Shown: one piece after another, positions 13,683 to 22,161 of the stretch
Numbering within the stretch: position 1 is the stretch's first letter
Layout: the number at the start of each line of letters is the position of its first letter
DNA from: Acidilobaceae archaeon
GTDB taxonomy: Archaea > Thermoproteota > Thermoprotei_A > Sulfolobales > Acidilobaceae
Direction: 5' to 3'
Assembly: GCA_027057815.1 (NCBI GenBank)
Contig: JALURD010000159.1
Location: 1 to 26,899, forward strand
Length of the DNA stretch: 26,899 nucleotides
Made by a program: the position numbers and the translations under genes
Notes under the pieces: model-generated
Database searches by the model: none
What the model was told of the DNA's origin: nothing
The model's input: the letters and a program-made list of their open reading frames with translations, nothing else

Positions 13683-14752
13683 CGTGTGACACCTAAGCCC
13701 TTAATTAATGCTTTGAAAGGATTCCCTATGTCACCGTCTACTTTGTAGCTGAATTCACCAACGATGGCCTCGATCAACTTGAGGACTGTCCAAGCATGCA
13801 TTGTAAGCTTTGCCCCCGTGAACTCGCTAGTTCCGCTGGCCAGCGCGGCGTAGACTATCACCATGTCGGACATGTGTCGATCCAGAGCCGCACCAGTCCT
13901 TATATCCTCAACGAGTTTAGTTGCCGCCTCCTGGCCCACAATCTCGGCGCGCTTACCCTTAGCTCCTAAAGCGTCTCCACCCATAACGCTCCTCTGAAAG
14001 ACGGCGTAGACGAGGATCCCGCTTCCTGGCCCTAGATGAGGATCCTTGCCAGGCTCATACCATTCCAAGTCAATTTTTGCCTCCACGCCGAGCTCTCGCT
14101 TTATGACGTCGACTGCAGCCCTAGCCTGTCTCTCGGCTACGTGCTTAGGCAGGCGCACAGCATGACTTAACCCTTTGACTTCTAACAAGCTACCGCGCTC
14201 CACTATCCTGAATGGCTTGAAGCCTCCCGGCGGGTCCTCGACTCTAACCCTTACTATCCCTCCGCCCCTAGGGTAGTGGCCCCTACGCTTAACCTCAATG
14301 CTAACGTTGTAACCTATGCTGTTTAAGAACCAGGTTAGCACGTTCCTGACGTAGTCAATGGTTGGAGCCATGGGTACATCTGTGCCTCCTGTTATCGTCA
14401 AGTCAACGGGCTCTGGGGCGTAGGCGAGGACTGGTAGTAATGCTTGCAACACGAGCGGCACGCTACCAGCTGTGCCCACGTCAAACCTGTACGAGCCCCC
14501 ACGGATGGTGCCAGGCCTAAACGTGAGCTCCATGCTACCTACGCGGGCTCCCTCAACCCTTGCCCCGGAGAGCTCAGCTATCGCCTTAACCGCTGTTAGG
14601 TGCTGAGGCCTAAGGCCCGGATTCTTCCTCTTAGCCCTAATATTGTAGATCTTGACTGGTATACCCAAGACAGCGCTGAGAGCTACAGCTGTCCTTAGTA
14701 TCTGGCCTCCTCCTTCCCCCATGGAGCCGTCTATAACAGCAAGCCTAGCCAA
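13679..14752 (-). CDS. rtcA: RNA 3'-terminal phosphate cyclase
   Basis: A 357-residue enzyme that converts an RNA 3'-phosphate into a 2',3'-cyclic phosphate through an adenylylated intermediate. Signatures: IDGSMGEGGGQILRTAVALS at the N-terminus, RKNPGLRPQHLTAV, FDVGTAGSVPLVLQALLP, TGGTDV.MAPTIDY and, near the C-terminus, ALDRHMSDM in which H293 corresponds to the nucleophilic histidine. Length is normal. The start is TTG 14752, with GGGTGA spaced 8 nt upstream. The NMN adenylyltransferase gene ends 7 nt upstream, so the pair is likely one operon. Confidence 0.96.
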   Translation of the reverse strand: MARLAVIDGSMGEGGGQILRTAVALSAVLGIPVKIYNIRAKRKNPGLRPQHLTAVKAIAELSGARVEGARVGSMELTFRPGTIRGGSYRFDVGTAGSVPLVLQALLPVLAYAPEPVDLTITGGTDVPMAPTIDYVRNVLTWFLNSIGYNVSIEVKRRGHYPRGGGIVRVRVEDPPGGFKPFRIVERGSLLEVKGLSHAVRLPKHVAERQARAAVDVIKRELGVEAKIDLEWYEPGKDPHLGPGSGILVYAVFQRSVMGGDALGAKGKRAEIVGQEAATKLVEDIRTGAALDRHMSDMVIVYAALASGTSEFTGAKLTMHAWTVLKLIEAIVGEFSYKVDGDIGNPFKALIKGLGVTR

Positions 14753-14759
14753 GCCTCTA

Positions 14760-15299
14760 TCACCCTACCTCATCGGTTTCGGAGAGCCTCTTGAGCCTCT
14801 CCGCGAAGCCTATCCTATCCAATTCCTCGAGAAGCCTCTTAGGCAGGCAGTCACGCCATTCGCTCTTACCCTCAAGTATCATTGCTCTGATCTTCCTGCC
14901 GCTGCACAGGCTTCTCTTAAACATTGGCGGCTTATACGCCACGTAACCCATCTCTTCGAAGAGTATCCGTACCAGTGGGTTCCCCGAAACTACGCCCTCA
15001 AATGGTGGAAGGAGCATTTTCAAGTATTGAACCCACACAGCATTCATCTGTATATCCATAACTGGCACTAGGTAAACCCGCTCCTTCCACGCTTTCAACT
15101 CTTCATTGAGAAGCAGGCTTAGCAGGTGGAACCTCTCGCCAGCCGTTAGCGGGTTTTCCAGGGTATGACTTTCCTGAGCTGAGCCTATCACCACAATTAC
15201 TTCATCAGCTAACTCTAGAGCGTACTCAATGAGTTTCACGTGCCCCATGTGAGGAGGCTGAAACCTACCGGGGACCACCAGCCTCTTATGCCTGGCCAT
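14760..15299 (-). CDS. Nicotinamide-nucleotide adenylyltransferase (archaeal type)
   Basis: This enzyme joins ATP and NMN to form NAD. With the ATG at 15299 it has 179 residues, close to the archaeal norm. The nucleotide-binding motif is PGRFQPPHMGH with H17 and H20, then VIVVIGSAQESHT, NPLTAGERFHLL, VVSGNPLV and the C-terminal SGRKIRAMI loop that completes the active site. A longer reading frame begins at TTG 15383. It was rejected because the extra 28 residues are unlike the family and would overlap the divergent methyltransferase start, and because GAGGTG sits 9 nt before the ATG at 15299. Confidence 0.94.
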   Translation of the reverse strand: MARHKRLVVPGRFQPPHMGHVKLIEYALELADEVIVVIGSAQESHTLENPLTAGERFHLLSLLLNEELKAWKERVYLVPVMDIQMNAVWVQYLKMLLPPFEGVVSGNPLVRILFEEMGYVAYKPPMFKRSLCSGRKIRAMILEGKSEWRDCLPKRLLEELDRIGFAERLKRLSETDEVG

Positions 15300-15363
15300 A
15301 GCCCACGCACCTCTGGCTACAGCGTACGGGGCAGCCTCTCCCCGACCCCCTAGAGCCAAGGGT

Positions 15364-16350
15364 GTGACGTTGAAGCGAAGCATATTTGAAGTGAAGGTCT
15401 CAGGTGACGCTTTGAGGCTAGCCGAGCGCTACGGCTATCTGCCTTACATGATTGAGAGGTACATTAACTTATTCGGCGACATAATGGAAGTGAAGGATTT
15501 CCTTGAAGCCAACGAAGAGCCCATGCCCGAGACTTTCAGATGCAATAGCTACCTGATAGACTGCCGTGAACTTGTAGAAAGGCTGGAGTCTAAGGGTTTT
15601 ATCTTGGAGAGACTCCCCTTCACGAGCCATGGTTACGAAGCTTTGGAGGCTCCTATATCTATAGGCGCTACCCACGAGTACATGCTTGGCTACTATTACG
15701 TCCAAGACCCGGCGAGCATGCTGCCCGTCCAAGCCCTTGACCCTAGGCCAGGCGAGTTTATACTCGACTTGGCAGCAGCTCCTGGAGGTAAAGCGACCCA
15801 AATACTTCAGGTTACAGGAGACCAGGCACACCTTCTAGCCGTGGATGTATCAAGAACAAGACTGAGGGCTCTACGCAGCCATATGCAGCGTATGGGCTTC
15901 AAGAATTACCTTGCGTTGAGGGCTGACGCGAGAAGACTGCCTAATAATATTAAAGCCGATAGGGTCTTGCTTGACGCGCCCTGCAGTGGTGAAGGGGTTA
16001 TAAGGAAAGATCCGTCGAGGAAGACGAGTAGAACCTTGGAGGATCTAGAGTTTCTCTCTGAGCTTCAAACCGAACTCCTTAACGCCGCCCTAAATCACGT
16101 GAAATCCGGTGGTGTCGTGGTTTACGCCACATGCTCTGTCGGCGTTGAGGAGAACGAATACGTTATAGACAGGCTTCTCGAGGCAAGAGATGATTTCAGA
16201 GTCGAACCTTTAGACGCCATACCTGGCGCGCCTGGAGTAACGGAGTATATGAAAGTAAGGTTTGATGAAAGCTTGAGATTTTGCAGGAGACTCTATCCAC
16301 ACCTCCATGGCACAGAAGGCTTCACAATATGTATGCTAAAAAAGAGGTGA
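15364..16350 (+). CDS. RNA (cytosine-C5) methyltransferase, NOL1/NOP2/Sun family
   Basis: A 328-residue SAM-dependent m5C RNA methyltransferase. The N-terminal region (1-110) is the family's substrate-binding part. The SAM-binding motif is LDLAAAPGGKATQI (about 138-151). Motif IV is LLDAPCSGEG with C207, which releases product, and motif VI is VYATCSVG with the nucleophile C257. Both cysteines are present, so it should be active. Whether the substrate is tRNA or rRNA cannot be told. Starts GTG 15364 and TTG 15370 are both possible. The next gene, a NIP7-like protein, begins 7 nt after the stop with GAGGTGA lying within the end of this gene. Confidence 0.93.
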   Translation: MTLKRSIFEVKVSGDALRLAERYGYLPYMIERYINLFGDIMEVKDFLEANEEPMPETFRCNSYLIDCRELVERLESKGFILERLPFTSHGYEALEAPISIGATHEYMLGYYYVQDPASMLPVQALDPRPGEFILDLAAAPGGKATQILQVTGDQAHLLAVDVSRTRLRALRSHMQRMGFKNYLALRADARRLPNNIKADRVLLDAPCSGEGVIRKDPSRKTSRTLEDLEFLSELQTELLNAALNHVKSGGVVVYATCSVGVEENEYVIDRLLEARDDFRVEPLDAIPGAPGVTEYMKVRFDESLRFCRRLYPHLHGTEGFTICMLKKR

Positions 16351-16357
16351 CGAAGAG

Positions 16358-16888
16358 TTGACGAAAATCTATAAAGGTCTGCCTAGGAAGCCTAGGCTCA
16401 GGCCCGCTAGCGATTATGAAAAGGGTGTCATTGACTCCTTTGCCACAATGCTAGGGGTTAAACCCGAAGCTGTATATGTTGAACTATACGTTCTTGAGGT
16501 GCCAAACGCGGCTTACGTGGATGCCTTCGACGTTCCCCACGGGATTGCAGGAGTGCTCAAGGGCCTCGAAGCCGTTTACTCCGCTGGGTTCTACCTTGGA
16601 ATGATTAGGGGAAACGAGTTTAAGCCAGGTCTCCCCTTGGCTCGTAGACTTTCCCGTCTCTGCGGCTATACACTTAGATGCCATATAGTGGATTCCCATG
16701 GAGAGAAGATATTCCTCTACGGGCGTGAGGTGTGGGAGGAACATGTTAAAACGTGGGGTGAGGACTTCTCGGTCGTTGTAAATGAGTCTAGGGAGCCCCT
16801 CGGCTGGGGTATAGTTAAAGCTAAGAGGGGGAGGCGCGTGCTCGTGCCTAGCGTGGACCTCGGATGGTACTTAAGGCGGGGTGGATGA
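16358..16888 (+). CDS. nip7: NIP7-like PUA-domain protein
   Basis: A 176-residue protein homologous to NIP7, an RNA-binding factor for large-subunit assembly and pre-rRNA processing in eukaryotes. Residues about 30-95 are the NIP7 alpha/beta domain (VYSAGFYLGMIRGNEFKPGLPLA region). Residues about 98-174 are a PUA domain with FLYGREVWEEHV, VVVNESREPLGWGIVKA and VPSVDLGWYLR, which match the human NIP7 order FLYG, PLGFGV, D.GEY.R. The start is TTG 16358 with a perfect GAGGTGA at 16344-16350. It lies between the RNA m5C methyltransferase and FKBP genes. Confidence 0.88.
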   Translation: MTKIYKGLPRKPRLRPASDYEKGVIDSFATMLGVKPEAVYVELYVLEVPNAAYVDAFDVPHGIAGVLKGLEAVYSAGFYLGMIRGNEFKPGLPLARRLSRLCGYTLRCHIVDSHGEKIFLYGREVWEEHVKTWGEDFSVVVNESREPLGWGIVKAKRGRRVLVPSVDLGWYLRRGG

Positions 16889-16891
16889 CTC

Positions 16892-17686
16892 GTGGCTTTA
16901 AAGAAGGGCGACTTCGTATTGATCAATTACACGCTATGGGCTTTGGAGGATGGCGAGGAGAAGATCATAGACACCACTGTAGAGGAGGTGGCTACAAAGC
17001 ACAACATATACGATGCCGAGAAAAGGTATGGACCTACTTTAGTCGTCATAGGCAAGTCCGCCCTCCTACCGGCCGTCGAGAAGGTCTTGCCCGAGATGAA
17101 TGTAGGCGAGAAGAAGGTGATCATAGCCGAACCCAAGGATGCCTTCGGTGAGAGGGATGAGAGCTTAGTGATAAGGCTCCCCAAGAAAGCCCTACGCCAG
17201 AGGAACATTACGCCAGTCGTGGGCATGGAGCTTGAGGTAGGTGGAAGGCGTGGAGTTATAGTCAGGGTTACAGAGAGGTTCGCTTACGTGGACTTCAACC
17301 ATCCCTTAGCTGGCAAGAAGGTGAAAATAGAACTAGAAGTCGTGAGAAAGATAGAGGAGCCCAGCGAGAAAGTAAAGTATCTGGCAAGCAGGTGGACCGG
17401 GATCCCTGAGAACGAGGTCAATGTGGAACTCAAAGAAGGCGAGGCCCTAGTCAGGTTCCCTGAAGGTATATTAGGTGTTCGAGACTTAGAAGCGAGGCTA
17501 ATGAGGTTCATAAGCGACATCGCCGACTTAATCGATGAAGTGAAGAAGGTGACTATCACGTTCACCGTCGAGATACCTAGAGAAGAGAAGGCTGGAAGTG
17601 AGGAGGAGGCCAGCACAGAGGCTAAAACGGTGGGTGAAGAAGGCAAAGCAGAAGAGGAAGTTAAGGAAGAGGCGAAGTCTGAATAA
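16892..17686 (+). CDS. FKBP-type peptidyl-prolyl isomerase (SlyD-like) with C-terminal extension
   Basis: A 264-residue chaperone-isomerase that helps proline-limited folding in the cytoplasm. The FKBP core (about 1-88 and 135-155) includes KGDFVLINYT, VVIGKSALLPAVEKVLPEMNVGEKK and FGERDESL. An insert-in-flap chaperone domain of SlyD type follows (about 90-135, VGMELEVGGRRGVI, FAYVDFNHPLAGKKVKIELEV). Residues 156-235 are an extra domain found in crenarchaeal members, and 236-264 form a highly acidic Glu/Lys/Ala tail. The GTG at 16892 has GGGGTGG at 16877-16883 and starts 3 nt after nip7, so co-translation is likely. Confidence 0.93.
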   Translation: MALKKGDFVLINYTLWALEDGEEKIIDTTVEEVATKHNIYDAEKRYGPTLVVIGKSALLPAVEKVLPEMNVGEKKVIIAEPKDAFGERDESLVIRLPKKALRQRNITPVVGMELEVGGRRGVIVRVTERFAYVDFNHPLAGKKVKIELEVVRKIEEPSEKVKYLASRWTGIPENEVNVELKEGEALVRFPEGILGVRDLEARLMRFISDIADLIDEVKKVTITFTVEIPREEKAGSEEEASTEAKTVGEEGKAEEEVKEEAKSE

Positions 17687-17717
17687 GTATTAGTGTGAAT
17701 GTTTTAGCAGCCCAGCT

Positions 17718-18773
17718 TCAGTCAATTACACCGGTTACTCTTGCAAGCCTCTCAGCTGCTTCCCAGGTCAGTCCCCTCTCGCCCAGGATAGTATATCGGT
17801 CTCTGACTTTAACTGCATTGACGAGAGCCTCAATAACGTCCACATCCTTAACTCCTAGATCTCTTGCTGTAACTGGTGCGCCTACACGTTTAAGTAGCCT
17901 TCTTATCATCCTCCAATTCTTTCCATGCAGGTAGCTCATCATTATGGTTCCAACCCCGACTAGCTCACCATGTAGCGGTGGGTTGGAGAGGAGCATTGTC
18001 ATGGCGTGTGCGAAGAGATGCTCGGAGCCGCTTGCTGGCCTTGAGCTGCCTGCTATGCACATAGCTACACCGCTGCTAACTAGTGCTTCGAGCAGTACTC
18101 TCAGGCCTTCCGGGGTCCACGACGAAATCTCGTCTATGTGCGCTGCTACGTGGCGAGCAGACATCAAGGCGAGGCTAGCAGCGTAGGCTCCGTAGTACTC
18201 TCCCTTAAGTTTATGGGCGAGCCTCCAGTCTAGGACGGCTGTGAACTTACCCACTATGTCGCCGACGCCGGCTATATTGTACCTTCTCGGGGCCTTGGCT
18301 ATCACGTCTACGTCTATTAATATGAGTGCCGGGGCCTTAGCGGGCCTGGAAACGGGCTTGTCGAAGCCCCTCAAGCTAGCGAATGGACTTGTGATTCCGT
18401 CGTGCGATGCCACGGTGGGGATACTAGCAAAGGGCTTACCTGCTTTCGCCGCTGCATACTTTGCGACGTCGATCGATTTGCCCCCACCCAGCCCTATAAC
18501 AGCGTCCACGTGATCCCGCGTGGCTTCTTCGGCCACCTCGTCAGCCTCGTCGACGGTGGGTGCTTTCACCTCTCTAACCCAGACGGTGAAACCTTCATCC
18601 TCCAGGCTCTCCTTGAGTCTTGGGTATACGGCAATCCTGACATGGGGGCCTGTGACGACGAGTACGGATTCAGCGCCCCCCAAGACCTGCCTTGCATGGA
18701 AGCCAGCCTTGTCTATGACGCCACTACCTACAACTATACGCCTCGGGAGATCTATCACGTGAGGCGTCGCCAT
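17718..18773 (-). CDS. egsA: sn-Glycerol-1-phosphate dehydrogenase
   Basis: This enzyme reduces dihydroxyacetone phosphate to sn-glycerol-1-phosphate, the archaea-specific backbone of membrane lipids. At 351 residues it has the family length. The nucleotide-binding motif is VIGLGGGKSIDVAKY, then SIPTVASHDGITSP, ALILIDVDVI, NIAGVGDIVGKFTA and the zinc-binding SSRPASGSEHLFAH with PPLHGELVG downstream. A TTG at 18791 would add MGGCWS. I prefer the ATG at 18773, because GGTGG then lies about 10 nt upstream. It is transcribed away from the active proteasome beta gene. Confidence 0.96.
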   Translation of the reverse strand: MATPHVIDLPRRIVVGSGVIDKAGFHARQVLGGAESVLVVTGPHVRIAVYPRLKESLEDEGFTVWVREVKAPTVDEADEVAEEATRDHVDAVIGLGGGKSIDVAKYAAAKAGKPFASIPTVASHDGITSPFASLRGFDKPVSRPAKAPALILIDVDVIAKAPRRYNIAGVGDIVGKFTAVLDWRLAHKLKGEYYGAYAASLALMSARHVAAHIDEISSWTPEGLRVLLEALVSSGVAMCIAGSSRPASGSEHLFAHAMTMLLSNPPLHGELVGVGTIMMSYLHGKNWRMIRRLLKRVGAPVTARDLGVKDVDVIEALVNAVKVRDRYTILGERGLTWEAAERLARVTGVID

Positions 18774-18814
18774 AGACCAGCATCCACCCAACTAAGCTCT
18801 AAGGCGCGTGTAGT

Positions 18815-18831
18815 GGTAAAAGGTCTAAACC
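18815..18831. promoter_or_regulatory. Bidirectional promoter region between egsA and the active psmB
   Basis: The 102-nt divergent gap has two AT-containing elements. GGTCTAAACC at 18822-18831 suits the plus strand (start near 18855, leader about 20 nt). CTTTTACCA on the minus strand (18823-18815) suits egsA. Confidence 0.35.
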
Positions 18832-18875
18832 CCGGGCGACCACGCACAACGCTGGATACATGGGGGAGAGACTGG

Positions 18876-19532
18876 TTGGACGAGTACATCTACCCAGGCA
18901 GGACATGGAGCAGAGTTAGCCCAACGCCTCCTAAAGGCGCAGAGCCCTTCCACGGCACTACAACCGTTGGCCTAATAGCCGGTGACCACGTGATTCTTGC
19001 TGCAGACAAGAGGGCCACGGCGGGATTCTTCATCGCTAGCAGGAAAGTGAAGAAAATAGTCAAGATAACAGACTATGCCGCCATGACCATATCGGGGCTA
19101 GTAGCAGATGCTCAGACTCTCGCAGAATTCGTAAGGGAGGAAGCCAGGTTCTACGAGCTTACTTACAATGTCAAACCAACCGTGAAGTGGATAGCCAACC
19201 TACTATCGACTATACTCTTCTCCTCCAAGTGGTTCCCTTACATAGTACAGCTTATAGTGGGGGGCTACGACGTTAAGCCAAGAATATACACGCTCGACCC
19301 CTACGGCAGCGTGACCGAGGAGAAATACACCGCTACAGGCTCGGGTAGCCCCGTGGCCATAGGTGTCATCGAGAGCGAGTATAGGGAAGACCTGACTCTT
19401 GATGAGGCCATGCATCTGGCCGCTAAGGCTGTTAAGGCCGCAACGCTCAGAGACGTAGCCTCCGGCGATGGTGTAGACGTACTGGCTATTGGGAAGGATG
19501 TGATGATAGAAAAGTTTATACCCCTAAAATAA
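18876..19532 (+). CDS. psmB: Proteasome beta subunit, catalytically competent
   Basis: With TTG 18876 as start this is a 218-residue precursor. The 27-residue propeptide ends PFHG, and autocleavage would expose T28 as Thr1 of TTTVGLI. Asp17 and Lys33 equivalents are D44 (LAADKR) and K60 (KVKKIV), with GSGSP and DVASGDGVD supplying Ser129, Asp166 and Ser169. The subunit is therefore expected to carry the peptidase activity of the 20S core, in contrast to the paralogue at 11417-12031. The reading frame is open back to 18402, but that part is antisense to egsA. GGGGGAGAG at 18862-18870 supports the TTG; GTG 18813 is an alternative without a ribosome-binding site. Confidence 0.94.
   Translation: MDEYIYPGRTWSRVSPTPPKGAEPFHGTTTVGLIAGDHVILAADKRATAGFFIASRKVKKIVKITDYAAMTISGLVADAQTLAEFVREEARFYELTYNVKPTVKWIANLLSTILFSSKWFPYIVQLIVGGYDVKPRIYTLDPYGSVTEEKYTATGSGSPVAIGVIESEYREDLTLDEAMHLAAKAVKAATLRDVASGDGVDVLAIGKDVMIEKFIPLK
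19521..19532 (+). promoter_or_regulatory. Possible TATA box for the aCPSF1 gene
   Basis: CCCCTAAAATAA at 19521-19532 overlaps the psmB stop codon and is the only AT-rich element in the 98-nt gap. It predicts a start site near 19555 and a leader of about 75 nt, long for a crenarchaeon, with GC-rich sequence containing the inverted pair CTACAC (19542-19547) and GTGTAG (19585-19590). Confidence 0.35.
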
Positions 19533-19630
19533 CCTCCAGGACTACACCCGGACGCCCGGGGGGCCATTCCTGCCTATTCGAGGAGTGTAGGAGCCTCCCC
19601 GGGGCTAGTGCGGCGGTGAAGTTTGAATAA

Positions 19631-21661
19631 ATGGTTAAGGGTGGCACTGAATTGGCCTCACACGCTAAGAGCGGTGTAGCCGCTAGTGGTCAAGAGCTAA
19701 GGAGCCTCATAATAATGAAGATTTACAGGGAGCTCGGAGGCGCCGATGTGGTATCCATAGAGTTTGAGGGCCCTGAGATCGCCGTGTATGTAAGGAATCC
19801 GAAGTTCATATTAGAGAATGAGAATAAGATCAAGGAGCTAGCTAAGGAGCTAAGGAAGAGGGTTGTCGTGAGGACTCACCCGGATGCCAGGAAGCCTAAG
19901 GAGTATACTAAACGCTACATAATAGAGCATGCCCCGGAAGATGTGGTCATTGAGAGCTTCATATTCGATGATGTCCTCGGAGAGGTAAGGGTTCTAACTA
20001 ATAAGCCGGGGAAACTAGTCGGTAAGGGGAAGTGGTTCGCTAACACAGTACTCGCGGAGACAGGCTGGAGGCTTGTCTCGTTCCGGTCTCCACCTCCCCC
20101 CTTCTCAAGCAAAGTAATACTCCACGTCTTCACGTGGGTTGAGCATAAGGAGAAGGCCAAGGAGAGAAGGAGAGCGCTAAAAGAGGCTGGAGAACGCATA
20201 TTCAGGGATACAATATATTCGACACGCCACGTAAGAATCATAGGCCTAGGTGGCTTCGGAGAAGTCGGCAGAAGCGCCATACTCCTGGACACCGGTGAGA
20301 GCAAGGTTCTACTAGACGTCGGTGCCGCACCCGACGGCGTTGGGGATAACATGTATCCAAGCTTTAACGTGCCTGAGTTCCTCGTCGACGAGCTAGACGC
20401 CATAGTGATAACCCACGCCCATATAGATCATATAGGTATGGTGCCACTGCTCTTTAAGTACGGCTTCAGAGGACCTGTTTACACGACCCCACCAACCCGC
20501 GACATAATGTATCTGATGTTAGAGGACTTCGTGAAAGTATCAAGCGAGCAGACAGGCTACGCTCCTTACTCAAAGAAAGAGATCGACACAATGTTTAGCC
20601 GCATAATAACCGTTGACTACGGAGTCGTAACCGATGTAGCCCCCGACGTAAAGCTGACATTCTACAATGCGGGCCATATACTGGGTAGTGCTATGGCTCA
20701 CCTTCATATAGGCCAGGGCAAGCATAATGTGCTGTATACGGGTGACATAAAGTACTATAAGGTCAAGGGGGACCAGGCCACTAGAATGCTCTCACCAGCC
20801 CATACTCAATTCCAAAGAGTCGAGACGTTGATTATTGAATCCACTTACGGTGCCACGGAGCAGCAGCCAAGGCATGAGGCCGAGGAGGAGTTAATCAAGA
20901 CAGTGAACGATGTGTATAAGAGGAAAGGCAAGGTTATGATACCTGTAATGGCCGTTGGCAGGGCCCAGGAGATCCTCCTAGTTCTGAGCAAGGCCGTAGA
21001 GGAGGGCAGGATCCCCTCAGACATGCCTATATACATTGACGGCCTTATATTCGAGATAACCGCTATACACACAGCCTACCCCGAGTGGATGGCTCCCCAA
21101 GTCAAGAATGCCATACTGAGGGACGAGAAGAACCCCTTTGCTCCCCCCAACCTGGTCCCAGTTCATGACAGGAACAAGAGGCAGGAGGTCATATGGAGTA
21201 AGGAGCCAGCCATCATACTAGCGACGAGTGGCATGATGACTGGCGGCCCCATAAGAGAGTATTTCAAGTACTTGGCGGAGGATCCGAGGAATGCTCTTAT
21301 CTTCGTAAGCTATCAGGCCCCGGGTACTCTTGGCAGGAGGATCCGGGACGGCGAGCGCGAGATACATGTGGACGATGATGGCAGGATAAGGGTGGTGAAG
21401 ATAAACCTGGAGGTCAAAGCTATCGAAGGCTTCAGTGGCCATGCGAGCAGGAGCGAGCTACTTTACTTCCTCAGGCACCTCAACCCCAAGCCCAGAACAA
21501 TCATACTCAACCATGGCGAGCACGCAGCCCTTACTGCTATGTATAAGGCTATAGCGAGTAGGTGGGAGAAGCTAGGGTTCCCTTCACAGCCAGAGATCCT
21601 CATCCCCGATAACCTGGAAGCCGTTAAGGTATACCCAAGAACGTTAAGAGTAAGGACTTAA
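19631..21661 (+). CDS. aCPSF1 / FttA, archaeal transcription-termination ribonuclease
   Basis: A 676-residue beta-CASP metallo-beta-lactamase nuclease homologous to CPSF73, the factor that cleaves nascent RNA and terminates transcription in archaea. Domain order: two KH-type RNA-binding regions in residues about 20-190 (SIEFEGPEIAVYVRNP, VVRTHPDARKP, TGWRLVSFRSPPPP); a metallo-beta-lactamase half with GLGGFGEVGRSA, HAHIDH at 262-267, AGHILGSAM and YTGD; the beta-CASP insertion with ESTYGAT, PVMAVGRAQEI and ATSGMMTGG; and the closing GFSGHA and NHGEHAA histidine motifs. All zinc ligands appear intact. The ATG at 19631 has GGTGA 13 nt upstream. The stop interlocks with the opposing PUA gene. 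Confidence 0.97.
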   Translation: MVKGGTELASHAKSGVAASGQELRSLIIMKIYRELGGADVVSIEFEGPEIAVYVRNPKFILENENKIKELAKELRKRVVVRTHPDARKPKEYTKRYIIEHAPEDVVIESFIFDDVLGEVRVLTNKPGKLVGKGKWFANTVLAETGWRLVSFRSPPPPFSSKVILHVFTWVEHKEKAKERRRALKEAGERIFRDTIYSTRHVRIIGLGGFGEVGRSAILLDTGESKVLLDVGAAPDGVGDNMYPSFNVPEFLVDELDAIVITHAHIDHIGMVPLLFKYGFRGPVYTTPPTRDIMYLMLEDFVKVSSEQTGYAPYSKKEIDTMFSRIITVDYGVVTDVAPDVKLTFYNAGHILGSAMAHLHIGQGKHNVLYTGDIKYYKVKGDQATRMLSPAHTQFQRVETLIIESTYGATEQQPRHEAEEELIKTVNDVYKRKGKVMIPVMAVGRAQEILLVLSKAVEEGRIPSDMPIYIDGLIFEITAIHTAYPEWMAPQVKNAILRDEKNPFAPPNLVPVHDRNKRQEVIWSKEPAIILATSGMMTGGPIREYFKYLAEDPRNALIFVSYQAPGTLGRRIRDGEREIHVDDDGRIRVVKINLEVKAIEGFSGHASRSELLYFLRHLNPKPRTIILNHGEHAALTAMYKAIASRWEKLGFPSQPEILIPDNLEAVKVYPRTLRVRT

Positions 21662-22161
21662 CCTAGGAGTGTGCAGGCCTCCCATACGTCATCGCCGACA
21701 TGGTGAATGTTCTCGGCAACCTTACCCTTACTCCTCGACTTCACCTTCTCACGTATCACCGCTGCATTCTCCAATGCACGGGCCACAGCTACAGCAGCAC
21801 CCGTCTGCTCATCCACAATAGCGACCACGTTGCCCGCTTCGAATTCGCCTTCAACTCTCCTAACGCCGGGAGCCATAAGGTCGGCGCCGCGGGCTACGGC
21901 TTTAGCCGCGCCCCGGTCGACGACTAGCCTCGGAAGCCATGAGGCTCCATGCTTGAGGAGGCATCTAAGCGTGGGTATCAGGTCTTCCTCTTCCTCGTAG
22001 AGGCAGGGAACGCCGTCGACTATGTATATCGTTATTCCGTCGACGACCGCTAGCTCCGCCTCATCGAAGGCTAGAGGGATACCAGGGTAGAGGGACTTGA
22101 CTCTCTCAGACAGCCTCTTCCTCTCCTTCTTCGAGAGGGGGTGCCTCCGCGTCACCCTCAA
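21658..22161 (-). CDS. PUA-domain RNA-binding protein, MCTS1/Tma20-like
   Basis: A 167-residue protein. The N-terminal half (1-85) has LSKKERKRLSERVKSLYPGI and an EAELAVVDGITIYIVDGVP strand pair, like the pre-PUA domain of MCT-1/Tma20 proteins. Residues about 78-155 are a PUA domain (VVDRGAAKAVARGADLMAPG, FEAGNVVAIVDEQTGAAVAV). Eukaryotic relatives bind ribosomes and act in initiation and recycling; a similar role here is inferred. The start is TTG 22161 with GGTTAGGGAG upstream; GTG 22155 is an alternative. It is convergent with aCPSF1 and divergent from LSm. Confidence 0.85.
   Translation of the reverse strand: MRVTRRHPLSKKERKRLSERVKSLYPGIPLAFDEAELAVVDGITIYIVDGVPCLYEEEEDLIPTLRCLLKHGASWLPRLVVDRGAAKAVARGADLMAPGVRRVEGEFEAGNVVAIVDEQTGAAVAVARALENAAVIREKVKSRSKGKVAENIHHVGDDVWEACTLLG

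Noticed and set aside
14652..15071. 139-codon plus-strand reading frame opposite rtcA and the NMN adenylyltransferase
   Set aside because: It spans two well-supported minus-strand genes and its translation resembles no family. It is a shadow frame.
18402..18875. Long N-terminal extension of the active proteasome beta subunit
   Set aside because: This part is antisense to egsA and the residues are unlike any propeptide. A TTG at 18876 with GGGGGAGAG upstream gives a normal 27-residue propeptide.
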